A stretch of DNA of 64,000 nucleotides from Oikopleura dioica (GCA_907165135.1 OU015568.1:9246501-9310500), one strand, 5' to 3'; positions 1 through 12,300 are shown, counted from the first letter of the stretch. Translations and numbers: made by a program. The notes: generated by a model not told the origin, from the sequence alone.

Positions 1-224
1 GCTGCTATTGGTAATGTTGCGGCTGGATCTACCTGTAAGCTAAGAATAAAAACCATTACTTGACATTTTTAGTTGCTTTATTGCAGTCTGCCGCTGCAAC
101 TGGCGCCGCCGCTACTTATGGAGCTGCTGCCGTAGCTGGTGCCGCCGCCGTCCACGAAGCGGCGAAAGAAAAGAAACCAGCTTACTATTACGACAAATAT
201 GGAAACCGCCGCGTCCGATATTAA
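1..224 (+). CDS. ISG12/IFI6-like small membrane protein, 3' part (5' cut by window edge)
   Basis: Two exons are visible, 1-34 and 73-224, separated by a 38-nt GT-AG intron. The translated tail runs AAIGNVAAGST, then FALLQSAAATGAAA, and ends in a basic/aromatic tail with NRRVRY before TAA. The Gly/Ala-rich block with VAAGS followed by LQS is the signature of the interferon-inducible ISG12/IFI6-IFI27 family (Pfam Ifi-6-16), small hydrophobic proteins of mitochondrial or ER membranes. I chose the acceptor at 70-72 rather than the one at 84-86 because only the former keeps the frame and restores the LQS motif also present in the next gene. It is the first of three tandem paralogues. The family role in this animal is unknown. 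The 5' exon(s) lie outside the window. Confidence 0.72.
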
Positions 225-644
225 TTCCAATCAAACCTTTTGCATGAAGAAAAATACTGTCCCTTGCTCTTGCAAAAGTCAATAAAATGTCCCCCAGAGT
301 TCATTTTCGTGAGTAATACTCGAATATTTACAGAGTTAGTCTATGCATTAGTTGCCTCTTGCCAGGTAACATTTGCTGATTCGATCTATAACGAGAAATA
401 ATTAGATTTTAGTCCAATTATTTTTTGAATAAATTTCAGTCTTAGAAATGGTCAGGGAAAAGCTTTTACTTTTTCAACATGGTTCCTTATCAAGTTTTTA
501 CTGAGCAATTAAAGTTGCGTAAAAGGGAAAAGAAAACGAGCTCGTAAATATATTTTTGATCTCTCTTCTGACGGTTATTTACTTCACAGAGATCTCACAG
601 AGTTTAGAGCAATATATAGGTATATGCCGAAAAATAACTAAATC

Positions 645-655
645 TTTCTTTTTAG
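645..655 (+). promoter_or_regulatory. Putative spliced-leader trans-splice acceptor
   Basis: A pyrimidine-rich tract ending in TTTTTAG lies one base before the ATG at 657, with no plausible upstream donor exon. This layout is typical for trans-spliced genes of Oikopleura. The assignment is inferred from position only. Confidence 0.4.
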
Positions 656-656
656 A

Positions 657-1094
657 ATGCAAAGATTTATCGTCGCCATCATGATCTTTTCCATGGCCGT
701 CATGGGCGCCGATGATGATAGCTGGCTTTGGACTGGTGCAAAGATTCTTGGAGGCGCCGCTGTCGGCGTTGTTGCTGGTCCAGCGATTCTAGGAGCAGCC
801 GGATTCACGTAAAGACATCAAAAATTCAGGAAAATAAGCCTGATTTAAGCGCTGGAGGCGTTGCTGCTGGAACTGCCGCTGCTGCTGCTCAAGGTGCCAT
901 TGGAAACGTTGCTGCTGGATCGACATGTAAAGTCACACTGACGATTTTTAGTAAGAATATTTTTAGTTGCAATTCTCCAGTCAGCCGCTGCAACTGGCGC
1001 CGCCGCTACTTATGGAGCCGCTGCTGGAGCCGCGGGAGCTGCTGCTTATGAAGCATCCAAAGAGAAGCGAAACAAGAAACGACCAAATTATTGA
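657..1094 (+). CDS. ISG12/IFI6-like small membrane protein (second tandem copy)
   Basis: Exons 657-808, 850-926 and 967-1094 join in frame to 118 codons, with introns of only 41 and 40 nt. The protein starts with a hydrophobic signal-like segment (MQRFIVAIMIFSMAVMG), then a short acidic stretch, then a Gly/Ala-rich domain containing ILGGAAVG, LGAAGFTAGGVAAG, GAIGNVAAGS and FAILQS, and ends in a Lys/Arg-rich tail. This order is diagnostic of the ISG12/IFI6-IFI27 family. The acceptor at 964-966 was chosen because it preserves FAILQS, matching the copy upstream; the alternative acceptor at 982-984 also keeps frame but drops the motif. In vertebrates the family is interferon-induced and linked to mitochondrial or ER membrane physiology; tunicates lack interferon, so regulation here is unknown. 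Confidence 0.8.
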
Positions 1095-1443
1095 ATCCAT
1101 CAGAGTTTTTCAACGCTGTCAAATCTTCATTAGAAATAATTTCTTTCCCTTTGAATCCATTCATAATTCATTAAGTTCAGTTTACTCATTTTACTCCAAA
1201 TAAATCCAAGTTCCCATTTGTTGAAGATATAACCTGCCGGCATCATCGGTTACTGTGCATATTTTTGCTCAAATATTATCTTTGTCAAGGGTCTCTGATA
1301 ATGAGAGTTTATTCAGTTCGTATTTGTACGCTGAGTAATTTTTGATTTGCTTATCTTAACGATTTGCTTCCAATTGCAAACATATCAAACGACGTTTTCC
1401 CTTTTTACAATCAGAGTATTCAAAGAGATTTTTCAGGAGCCAA

Positions 1444-1912
1444 ATGATCTTCGATGAGAAGTATTTCGACTTCGAAAATGGTGAAGTGAAGATTAAACCA
1501 TTTCAATTCACCCAAGCTCAAAGTAAGTCTCATTTGGATTCCTTTTCTTGGGCTTCTGCGCTTGCCGGTGCAAAAAGCGCTCCGATGTTGTCTTCCTCTG
1601 GAATTTCAAGTTTTCTCCTCCCTTTGTTATCGACCGCTGGCTTCGGGTAATATAACTTGATGATTGAAAAGCAAAAAAAAATGTTTAGTCCTACAGGAAT
1701 ACTTCCTCAATCATTGGCGTCTTATTATCAGAACACCGTTGGAAATATTCCTCCAAACACGTTTTGTATTTGACATGTTCCTTTTCATAATTATAACTAT
1801 TTCAGTTCCTCTTCTTCAATCAATAGGCGCGAAAGAAGCTTTTGCGGTAGCGGGAGTAAAAGCTGGAGGAGTAGTTGCTGCTGTCGATTCTTACTTCCGA
1901 AACTCGAAATAA
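1444..1912 (+). CDS. Divergent ISG12-like protein (third tandem copy)
   Basis: Exons 1444-1646, 1689-1765 and 1806-1912 join in frame to 128 codons using GT-AG introns of 42 and 40 nt at the same positions and phases as in the preceding copy. The middle exon reads PTGILPQSLASYYQNTVGN and aligns with the AGGVAAG..GAIGN exon of its neighbour; the last exon has PLLQSIGAKEAFAVAGVKAGG, the LQS-Gly pattern of ISG12. The N-terminus (MIFDEKYFDFENGE) is acidic and lacks the signal-like segment of copy 2. Shared intron phases and the LQS block are seen directly; membership in the family is inferred from them. An AATAAA lies just after the stop. Confidence 0.62.
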
Positions 1913-2185
1913 ATATAAATAAAAAATATCACTACCTTTCTCTGCAAGTACCGCATTACGTGAAAGATGAATGGCGCTGTAGGCTTATGCTAATTGTTAA
2001 AAATAAAACATTTACACCGAGCACCGGGTGGTGGCTGCGGCGCTCGCGAGCAATCCACTCGTGGTCGGCCGCCGCAATCCATGCTCTGCGCTATTATCGT
2101 CACTTGATGATCCAGTACTTTTCTTAATCGCCAGTACCCTTTTCAACTATCAACACAACAAAGCAAAAAAAACAGCAATAAAACC

Positions 2186-5100
2186 ATGAGTTTTCAAGCA
2201 GAGCAATTAGCGGCGCTTCTCCGCCAAACCCAGCAGCTAGCAGAGCTGAAAGCAAATGCGCTCAAATACGGAAATTCGAAGACGATTGAAGAGGTCAATC
2301 AGGAGAGTAACTCGAGAAATTCAGAATCGCCAAAGAGTAACCACAGTTCTTCTTCTGACAAGGTAAATAAGAGAGAGATAAAATGATCACAGTGTTAGAT
2401 TGTGGCCTTGAAAAAATTTTCAAGGGCAAATCCTCCAACAAAATAATGGTCTTCTCTAACTGTATTTCGATCTTTTGTTATAAGTTTATAATATCATATT
2501 ATATCATATAATATCATATTATTAATATGAAAAATTATTGATGATTTGATTATCAAATTTGATCGTTAGGGGACTGAAAACGTTGTCCCAAATGGACTCA
2601 ACCTCGGTGCTCTTGACAACCCTCAATTCTCCATCGATTTCATCCTTTCCAAGGTTAGTTTCTCCCCGATCATTTCCCTGGCATAACCTTTTCTCAAGGC
2701 TCGAGGAAACCTCCTAGCATCAGGCCTGAATCCACTAGCAATCAACCAAGCTGTCCAAGCCCAGCTCAGTCTCGCAGCCGTCGCTCAACGCCAGTTCGCC
2801 CAGCTCAACCAACGTCTTCTCCCACCAACGTCGAGCCAGGCATCTAGCCAGCTTCCCAATGTCCCACAAATGTTCAGAAACTTTATCCAAAATGACCTCA
2901 AGACGCCCGAACAACCAAGTAAGTGCCTATTATAAAAGTCAGCAAGGAATCTTCAACAACGTGAATTTTTTCTTAAAAAATCTAATTTTAACCTAAACAT
3001 TGGCAAATATTCACATCTGCTTTGTTCTCCGTCGTATAATGAGAGCGATGATAGGTCTTTGGGCTAAGGTGCAGCTGGAGCAATAATTATGCAGAAATTG
3101 AAAATAGAAAAATACTGCGCCTCGCTCAGGTGCCAAATCGGATGGAATATTTCCGGCCGAGTTTGACTCCCCGCTAACGAGAGGGCTATCCGCAGCTGGA
3201 TATTAAAATCATTCCCTCGCCCTCGGACAATTATCAAATATTTAAAGTGAGATCTAATTCAATAAACCGCCTATCACACAAATTCGCTCAATCAACCCCT
3301 CTTTTAAGGGGGCTAGACATCGTTAAAATCTATTTTCAAGCTGATTTTTATCCCAAAATTATCATGGTATATCCCCATAGAACCTCTAGTAGGAAAATTC
3401 GTACTGTATCAATCTTCGTCTGTGCTTGAATCAACAACATTTAACAACACGTTTAATGCTAATGAAGGAGTTGTCCGGGTAAAAAGGCCCCAGCTGCAGC
3501 TGGACAGTAAGTGGCTAACCCCGCGCTACAAAATATCTATTTAGCCATTTCGTTGTATAGCGTGATAAATCGATAGGGACAAACATGTTTTGAAACAACT
3601 TGTTCGACAAAGGAGGCAATAATAGTCCATCCTCTCTAATTCGATTGTTTTATACACTCTGCTTCGCCTTTTCTACAGAATTTATTCAAACAAATTGAAT
3701 CATCATCATTTATCTTTCAGCAATCCCTAAAGCTCCAACTCCCGATCCAACTCCTTCTCCAGTCAAAAACGCGCCAATCGTTCCAGAGCCTCGACCAGAG
3801 CCCCGAAGATCGGTAGAATCCGACGTGCCAAAGAAACGACCGAGAACAGCTTTCACGCCCGAGCAAATCAAGAGATTAGAAGCTGAATTCTCAAAGAACA
3901 AGTATCTATCTGTTGCGAAACGAATGGAACTCTCCAAGGCGCTGAATTTGACCGAAACTCAGGTAAGCAAAAAATTAGGGCCCAGCTAATTGAGCATGTT
4001 TAAAAGGGGCACTTCGCCCGTCCCTGGTGCAAATGAGCCTTTCAAGCGTCAGCTCGTCTACGCTCCTCGGCTAAACAGACATTTTGGCACCGGGCTCATA
4101 ATTACCTCATTACGAGTTTAAAAATATACTACCAATATGCAGATGTACCTCTTTCAAAAGGAAGAAAAGATTCTACGTGTTGATTTTCTTCCTTGATTTC
4201 AATTTTTCTGGCAATTTTAACCGTCAAAAAACGTAGAGTTAGAATAGAACCCGCGTTCGGTGTATATCTAAAGTGAACTGACAGAAAGTCTTAAAGACGA
4301 AATTAGCTAAGCTAGGCGATTTTCGCGGGAGGGGACACTTTGATCTCAATTTGGGCCACTTGAAGGTGACTTGATCCCGCGTAATGGCCAAATTTATTCA
4401 ACAAAATAACACGAGTGCTTACTCTCCTCAATACCACCAACCTTTGCCAGCCCTAGAAGTACTCTCACACCCTTAGTCCTACCGCTTCCCTCCTCGCAAG
4501 TGATCATCTTCGCGCTTTATAAAGATTGACTCATCGGCTAAAATTCTGAGAGTTTGAAGCTCTAATGATATTTATGTTCGTGTGTATGGCAAGCTGCACA
4601 AAGTTTTGGCGGGATCGGCGCGATTTGCCGTCAAGTGGCGTTAATTTAAGATTGACACAGGTGCGATTAATTAAAAACCGTTAATTTTGAAAATGTTGCG
4701 GGCGCGGATCATTCATCGGGACTCAAGTGGGCCGGGCCGCCCCGTGCGGAAGAATAATTGGAATTTAATTCAATTATCATTTACAGTCAGTTTACTCTCT
4801 TTTTACGTTTTCCCAGGGACTGATCCTTTTTTTTTACAAACGTACACTAAAATACTCATCCCTTTTTAAACTAACTAAAAAGGGCGTCGGCTGAATGGCC
4901 AGTGACGTTAATCCCAATGCGGTGGCAAAATGAAATGCTAATCCGACGTGCTAAATTGGCATATCATAGCCAGTACCGAGCGGCTGGCGCTTGACAGTTA
5001 CAATTCTAAATATTTTGAAGATTTCCCTCACCGCGAGATCATCCGACTAATTCCCCTTACTAAAACTTGTTCAGATCAAAATTTGGTTTCAAAATCGCCG

Positions 5101-5739
5101 CACCAAGTGGAAGAGAGAGTACCTGTCTGATTGGGAGCTCTGGGCCCATCAAAATTACTACGCAATGGTAGTTCAAGCCTTATTTCTTATCATTTTCTAA
5201 CCGATGTCTTTAGGGAATCGGTTCTCCTGGAAACAGTCTCACTCCACAAAACCCTCTTTACAACTCTGTCCCACGTTTGCCTGGACTTCCGCAAAGTTCA
5301 ACAGCAGGACTTTCCAGCCCAACGTCTCTGCCAACTATTCCAGCTCGGCCTCCACTGATTCCCCCTCAGCTTCTAGCGCAACTTGGAGGCTCGAGCATTC
5401 CACGTTTGCCACAAGCTCTTCCTGGTGGACTTGGCTTACCACAGGTGAATACGACTTTTATCGAAACTTCTTTTCAGCAATTAAATTAAGGGAATTCCTT
5501 GGCAACATCTCGCTGCAGCAACGTCTGCCGCTTCGATCCCGACGTCTCTCCCAAGCTCACTATCCTCGTCTATGAGCCCTCAGAGTCCAATCGTTCCAGG
5601 AGAATCTTCAAGACAAACCTCTCCTGTTGAAAGTCCTAAAATCACAGAAGTGGAGAGCGAGACACCAGCAGAAATCCTGAAAGAAAGTGAATCAACGACT
5701 GAAAAAGCCGATGGAGCTAAGTCTCCTGATCTACTGTAA
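2186..5739 (+). CDS. BarH-like homeodomain transcription factor, copy A
   Basis: Seven exons join in frame: 2186-2362, 2570-2653, 2699-2918, 3721-3962, 5075-5167, 5214-5444, 5491-5739. Early on there is an eh1/FIL-type Groucho-binding motif (FSIDFILSK). The homeodomain begins KKRPRTAFTPEQIKRLEAEF, continues YLSV..RMEL..LNLTETQ, and after the intron carries IKIWFQNRRTKWKR. It is followed by ELWAHQNYYAM, comparable to the conserved block after BarH/Barhl homeodomains. RMEL, LNLT and TKWKR favour BarH/Barhl within the NKL subclass, but recognition-helix residue 49 is F rather than the BarH Y, so orthology is tentative. The C-terminus is Pro/Ser/Leu-rich. Introns 3 (802 nt) and 4 (1,112 nt) are huge for this genome. 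AATAAA occurs at 5785. Confidence 0.85.
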
Positions 5740-8503
5740 CTGTCTCATCTAACTGTAATAGTAAATAGATTCTGTTATATATTAAATAAACTCAAGATTT
5801 TCAATCAAAGACTTCATTGCAGAAAAAGCGGTGGAAATGCACCACCGTAGCACCAAGAGAGCAGCGCGAGCCAATCAGGGCGCTCGATACTAATAGGCCA
5901 ATTACTTTTTACAAGTGCCTCTCTAACAGCGCCACCACTTTTCCAACAGGTTCCTTTTTCGATAGATTTATGAATAGGATCTCGGAAGAAAATCAAAGCT
6001 GAGGCACTCTAGAATTGATATTTGGTTAAAGAAAATTTCTAAAAGGATTGATACTGTAGAAGGATTGTCTATTTGAAGCTCGATAAATCAAGAATAAGGC
6101 ACAGTACTCGTGGCAATTGTCGATTATCGACCTCCTTATCACGTGTTGAATACAAAATTAAGCAGGATGAAGCGCACAACTTTTTAATAGGAAAATTAAG
6201 GACCGGTTGCGGGAGCAAAAGTTGCGCAAAGTTAGTGCCGCAATCGATTATCACTTAATTGATTTAAAAATTTACACCTTCATTAGAGCTTATTATTAAA
6301 TATTGTGTCTTGTCAAAAGAGCGATCCGCTTTTCCACTGCTTCTACTTTGCTATTCACTGCTTTAGAAGAGGATTTATCGCGTACTAGCACGGCTTGCTG
6401 GCTCGATTTCAAGCGCTAGAATTGGGGTTTTCGATTAATAGAAATATTTCGTCCTTCTTTTGGAAATGTTGCTGAATTGGGATCAGGTGTGTCCGTTTGA
6501 TGAGAGTGGTAGGTGACCTCGTCAATGGCAAAACTACTTTAGGTATGTCCGTTCGGCCGCAAAAAATTATCAATCTGCGAGTAGTTAGCCCCGCTCCGCG
6601 TCAAATGACGATTGAGCAGGTGCACCCTAAAGTAGGGAACTCGCAATGCGCCTCGTTTGATCACAAATTCCGGCGGCACACATTCCGCATTATTACACTT
6701 TTAAAGTGTCACTCTCCCCCCAAGGCCGTAATTCGATGGATTAACTTTGAGCTTGCCGATCTTCTGAGTTTGGTTTAATTCTTTACGCGCTCCTGAGTAA
6801 TCAGGCCAAGACCCTTTGATTAGAACAGGTGTACTTGTATCAAACACGGGAAGATCTAGTTACTAAGGACAACAAGATGCTCTTATGGGGTATCCATTGT
6901 AAACCTGATCTTTGAAATTGAAATTTTCATGTTATATTACTGGAGACAACATAAAACGAAAAAATGGAAACTCTAAATGCATCATTAGCAGAACGAGGAG
7001 CAGGGTGTCGTTAAAATCGCCCTGAGACGCGGAAATTGGTTAATTTGGCTCACATCATAAAAGCTGGCCTTTTGCGTCGTAATGCATTGCCATCATAAAT
7101 CACAGCATAATGCTCACTTCCCACTTGCAAATTGCAACAAATGCCAATTAAAACTCTTCTGAGAGCAGTCGAGAAAAACTTGGCCGTAATTGATTGTTTC
7201 CCTTGGCCAATCTGTGGCGACTCTTGAATACAAGCGAGCTTAGTAAAATACGAAAGAGGCAGCAAACACGCTCAAGTGGCCTGTGGTTTTTTGGCGAGGT
7301 ACTTTCTTAGAGTGAAAATCTCAAACAAAGTGAAGGGCTCCGGTACTGCCCAATTTAAACATTGATTAAAGTCATCCTCTTTTTCCCACAATTTTCAGGA
7401 GTCATAATATTTATGACCGCGCCCTTGTGATATCAACCCGTTTTTTTGCTAAAGCTGTCGAGTGGCTGTGGAAATAATACATCTTTAGGCGGCTGGGGGA
7501 CTTAACGCGGCGCTAGAATTTAGATTCACCGAGTCAGTCATATGATTTTTCATACAACGAATACAATTTTGGTCTACTGACGCGAACAGGTTAAATTTTT
7601 TTCGTGTATTAGACGGGAACAAAGTACGCCAGGGCGAGCCTTTGCAAAAACAGCTGGAATGACAATTTTTGTGTTATGGATCTGTTTATAGAGCCGTCTA
7701 CAGGTGCAGAATTTTATATGGGCCATTGCGCTTGTAATAGCTCTCTACTTGCTCCTCATTAAACTAGCGATAGATGCGAATTTTGTAAACAGAACTCAAC
7801 TCTTTTTTTTGGAATTGGATCTGTTCAGAAGTAAAACGGGCAATTACTTGTGCGATTCGGCGCGTCAGCTCTACCCTTGATTGATGATGATTTTATCAAA
7901 CAAAATGGATCAAGGGATGAAATTCGCAATGTTTAGGCCGTTTTTCTCCCATCGCTGCCAATTTACTTCAGTAGCAGAGGACATAGAAAGGCGTGAAAGC
8001 AATTTTGGTGAGATCGGTGTTCTGGATTCTCACACTTTATAAATCAAGGGCCAGAAAACAACGATGTCATAACAGCGGATCAGCGCTAGAATGATTCCTC
8101 AGCTGGAAAATATTCTGCTAAAGGATGATATCGAGTAAATTTTAGTCGAAACAGAGCCGAAATTATATGACATAGCTGGGCCTGAGAGACCGAAAAAGAC
8201 ATCTTGAATATTGCCGATCTTTTAATAAAATTAAATTTGAAGCCGTCGCGTCTGTTTCCTCGGATAATTTCTTGAGGAAGCGCTCGATCGAAATTTCATT
8301 CGAGGGCTTCTTCATTACCGGTTATTCAAAATATAATAATCGCCCATTTTGGGGTAGTGGAAAGATAAAATTAGCACTAACTGCGCCCAGCCGGATCAAA
8401 GCGATTGTTGTGCCATTTGTAGACAGACAGAAGGAAATAGCTCAATTATAGAGTTTTATATGCCAATTGAGAGCGGCATCATGATTTCCAGCGGGTCATT
8501 AGC
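5740..8503. other. Long intergenic region, left part
   Basis: No gene is supported here. Open frames are short and unspliced. It lies between two homeobox paralogues and contains many A/T-rich homeodomain-like TAAT cores and CAGGTG-type E-box fragments by eye, so a cis-regulatory role is plausible but unproven. AATAAA at 5785 ends copy A. Confidence 0.5.
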
Positions 8504-9172
8504 TTTTTAAGGAGGTAGATATCAAGAAAAAAAATTTCCATTTTTCCGCCTCAAACTTTTTCAACGTATAGTTTCGAGGTTGAGGAGAAAACTTGTAAGC
8601 AAAAATTTTTTGATTGGACCACGTGATTTTTCACAAAATCGCCGCTAAAATCTCGAAAATTTGCCCGTTTTATAATAGATCGACAAATTTTTAGTAATTT
8701 AATAAGTAATTACTTAGCTTTCGTCCAAAAAACATTAACAAAAACCCCTGGGAACATTTATAGAATGATTTAAATACTCCCGAATAAAAATTCAAAATTT
8801 TATATTTTCGTTGAAAATCGTGAAAAACCGGAAATCGATTCTTTTCTTAAAAAAATTTTTAAAATTTTAAAATCTGGCCCTCATAGGATCTAGACAAGGG
8901 TCTTATCTAACTTCTCAGAAGAAAATAAATTTCGCCCTATATAAGGGTTTCGAGGAAAGTCTGCCAAGAAAATGGTCATTTTTAGCGATTTCCGAGTTTT
9001 CAACGCCATTTTTACCGTTTTTTTTCTGGAAATTTAGAAATCGGCCTTCCATAGGCACGAGATAAGGGCCTAAACTTTTTATTAAAACAAAAAAAATCAT
9101 AGGTCACTATGTTAGGATTGGGAGAAAAGTCTGCCAGAAAACCCCGATTCTTGATATCTACCTCCTTAAAAA
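8504..9172. repeat. Inverted-repeat (MITE-like) element with internal degenerate tandem repeat
   Basis: A 25-bp identical terminal inverted repeat is present at 8504-8528 and 9148-9172 (core AAGGAGGTAGATATCAAGAA). Internally, two degenerate units of roughly 110-170 bp can be aligned, starting near 8871 and 9038; each carries AAATC.GGCC..CATAGG near its start and AGTCTGCCA further in. No coding capacity is visible. I could not define a convincing target-site duplication, so the superfamily is open. Confidence 0.6.
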
Positions 9173-10584
9173 TCATCAATCTTTTAATATTATTAGGAGC
9201 GTAATTCATATAACTTTAGATTTGAAAAATTGATTATATGGTTGTATACCCTTAATCTACCGAATTGAAACAAGTATTTTTTTAGTTGGAAAAATGCATC
9301 CAAAGCGCTGATGAGTGAATTGGCTACTGTAAAATCAATTGGCTTGGAGAAGTCGAAGTACTTTTTCGCACCTGTAGAATTGTCATTCCGCAATGCTGGC
9401 TATTATGGCAAAACAAGTAGAGTGAATTTAAATTCACCAGCGGGCGGCTCATTTCGGCTCATCATTGCAGCTACTCGGCTCAAGTGCTTCAACACCACAC
9501 CTGAGCATTCTTAATTTTGGAAATTCTCAAAAATCATCACACGCGTTTACACTCACACCCAAACCCTTTCAAAAGCGCCGCAATTAGAATTATTTGCAAA
9601 GTGTAAGCCAAAAAGATAATTCTAGCGCTGTCTCGATATTATTGAACATGATTGCCGAGCTCATCGGAGCCACAGGTGCCCCGAGAGTTTTAATTTTATG
9701 ATTTGACTAAGTGAAGCAATAATTCGTCGACGACAATAACTGCACTTGGAAGCGGGGGCATAAATCTTGCCAGAATCCTGCCACTCAAGAAAATATCAGA
9801 CGGCGATTAATAATAGAGCTTTGACATTCACTAATTGATCGTTTACGGCGAAAAAACGGGGAGTTACGAGCGCACTTTACAAATCGTTCGAAAAAAGAGA
9901 AGCAATTTTCGAACAGATTGGTGCATATTTCCCCGTCAGAATTTATCGCTATCGCAAGTGATTCGATTTTTACTTCATTTCCTTGCAAAGTTTTTTTGGG
10001 CTTTATGCTTTCATTGCATAAATAAGTTGACCGCGGTTTGAAAAAGTCCCCATTTTCACCGACCGGTTCTTCATTTTTCGGCTCAAAAACAGACTTCACG
10101 TGTTTTCGAGCTCGAAAATCTGACGTGAAAGAAACCTCATGAGGAACATGGTAACCTCAATTACTTCCGAAAAAGCACGTCATTCTGTTTCTTCATCATC
10201 TGACAAAGAAACGAAGACGTCGAACTATTTCGTAGACCTTAATTTGTCTTTCCTGAAATGGCCCCATCCCATTTTTGGCAGGATTCCACAGGTTTACATC
10301 ATCAGTTCGTGAGTCCGGTCTTGAGTTTCAAACTCTTCCAGATTTCGGGGAAAAGGTCGAAGCCGGAAAATCCTCTGAAGCTAGCGCAGCACTACTCGCG
10401 TACGCCACAAATAACGAGCTCAGAGTGCGAAAAAAGGCGCTGTTTAGGGGCAATTGCGACTCTATAATCGCCCCCCAAAGACTTAGCTCATTAGTCCGAC
10501 GAGTCGACAAACTCTCGAATTAAAATAGAAAATACTCAAAACTCCTCCTCAAACTCAAACTTTCTCCAACTTCGAAAGTCAGAG
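9173..10584. other. Long intergenic region, right part
   Basis: No supported gene. It runs up to the start codon of homeobox copy B and is the likely upstream regulatory DNA of that gene. Short unspliced open frames on both strands (for example 9785-10099 on the minus strand) lack family features. Confidence 0.4.
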
Positions 10585-12300
10585 ATGTCAAATGGAAAGT
10601 TCTCCATCGATTTCCTGCTCAAGAAGAGCCCCTCGCCCGTCTCATCCCCAGGTAAAAACGCTTGTTTTTATGAAAAGTACATTTTGATGATCTTTCGAGC
10701 TGCTTCAGGTGGCACATCATTACGGCGATATAAATTATTAGTGCGATAAAAAATTCGATATAATATTCATTACTCCGTCTCCGAAAAACTGCACCTGTGC
10801 TAAGCACCCTCGTTTGCTCCAACTTGTTTTTCGCTGAAAGAAATATTGCTAAATCAGTTTTTTTTTGTAGAACGAATCGTTCAAGATAAAAGCTCATCAG
10901 AAGACGAATCCACTTCAAAGAAAAGTTCAGGTGAATTTTCAAATTGAAATTTTTATGAAGGAATTCTCAAAAATGTTTCTTAGTCGGATTCAGTTAGCTC
11001 ACTGAAACCCTTACTTTTCTTTTAGAAATTATGAATAACACCTTTTTTCAGGTAGAGGAGCGATAGATCCAAAAAAGCGACCCCGAACAGCATTCACGCC
11101 TCATCAAATAAAAACCCTGGAATCAGAATTTCAGAAGAACCGATATTTATCTGTTGGTAAACGAGTCGAGCTAGCCGACAGTCTTGGCCTCAGTGAAACT
11201 CAGGTAAACAATGACTGCGCTTCTATTTTTTTGTCTTGGCAAATGAAGAGTAATTAAGCATCGATTACAGGGGATTGTTGTTAAATGTACAATTGTCATA
11301 ACACGTCTAATCGCGTGTTCTGATCGGGTGTGAACGGTTCCGATCGGGTGCCCGGGCGCCAGGCAGGCGGAACTCATCCCCTCCAGTTGACACCTTTCTT
11401 GGCACACGCAATAGTGGCCTCATACCTCATTATAGCATTGATGGAAGGTTCAATTCTAACGCTCATTTAGATCAAAATCTGGTTCCAAAACCGCCGCACA
11501 AAGTGGAAACGCGAATATCTCTCTGACTGGGAGCTTTGGTCACATCAGAGTTATTACGCTATGCATGGCGTTCTAGCGGGGCAAGCAGCTGCTACTGGAA
11601 CTCATTCACGATCAATTCCCGCTTCCATTTCCGCCCAGCCACACCCTCACTCGCTGCCTCATCACCACCACCAGCCGCATCATCCTCAATTGAGCTTGTT
11701 ATCCCATCATTTAGCCGGTAAGTCAATATCAGACCCTTTTCAAAGAAAGTTTCAATTGAACTTTCTGAAAATGAAGTACCAATTCCCCATCAGAATTCGC
11801 CCTTGATGACTGTATTCCCTTGTGACCGTCGTGTTCTATCGAAGAGAATATCAGTATGTCTCCCCATATGATCCCATAACATGACCAGAAACTGATCTTT
11901 CATATGATATGGAATTTGTCCAGTTTCTACGGGAGTAATCAAATCCCAAGTATAAAAAAGTGTGGGTCAACTGATGCGCTCTTATGATAAGCGGAATGAA
12001 TTAGTAGGATATGTTTTCATCGTAATGTAATCTGCGATTGCCGTCACGAACCGTGTGGAAAAACACGATGTGCGTTTTTGACGACAATGTCGGACAATTA
12101 CCGGAATTTCCATATTCAGTCACATCGGCGGTTCCATTACCGCGAACGCTGTAACGCGATCTACTTGGAATTAGGGCCGTCAGAGTAATTTACTGAATTT
12201 AGCTCCTGCTCTCACTGTGCCAACGAATCTGCAGCTGATATGCGCCGCGGCTAATCTCCAAAGCCGCCAATTAGCCGCCACTGCTCCCGAGTCAGAATGA
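10585..12300 (+). CDS. BarH-like homeodomain transcription factor, copy B
   Basis: Five exons join in frame: 10585-10651, 10871-10930, 11052-11203, 11471-11717, 12203-12300, about 207 aa. The protein opens almost directly with the same eh1-type motif as copy A (FSIDFLLKK). The homeodomain reads KKRPRTAFTPHQIKTLESEF, YLSVGKRVELADSLGLSETQ, then IKIWFQNRRTKWKR, and is split by an intron at the same TQ|IK position as copy A. It is followed by YLSDWELWSHQSYYAM. A His-rich stretch follows the homeodomain. It is clearly a tandem duplicate of copy A, with a shorter N-terminus and a distinct C-terminus. It probably acts as a Groucho-dependent repressor in neural or sensory patterning, by analogy with the BarH family. 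Confidence 0.85.

Noticed and set aside
84-90. Acceptor at 84-86 for the first ISG12-like gene
   Set aside because: It would shift the frame; the acceptor at 70-72 keeps it and restores the LQS motif.
9785-10099. 104-residue minus-strand open frame between the homeobox genes
   Set aside because: No family features, no splice partners, low-complexity A/T-rich context.
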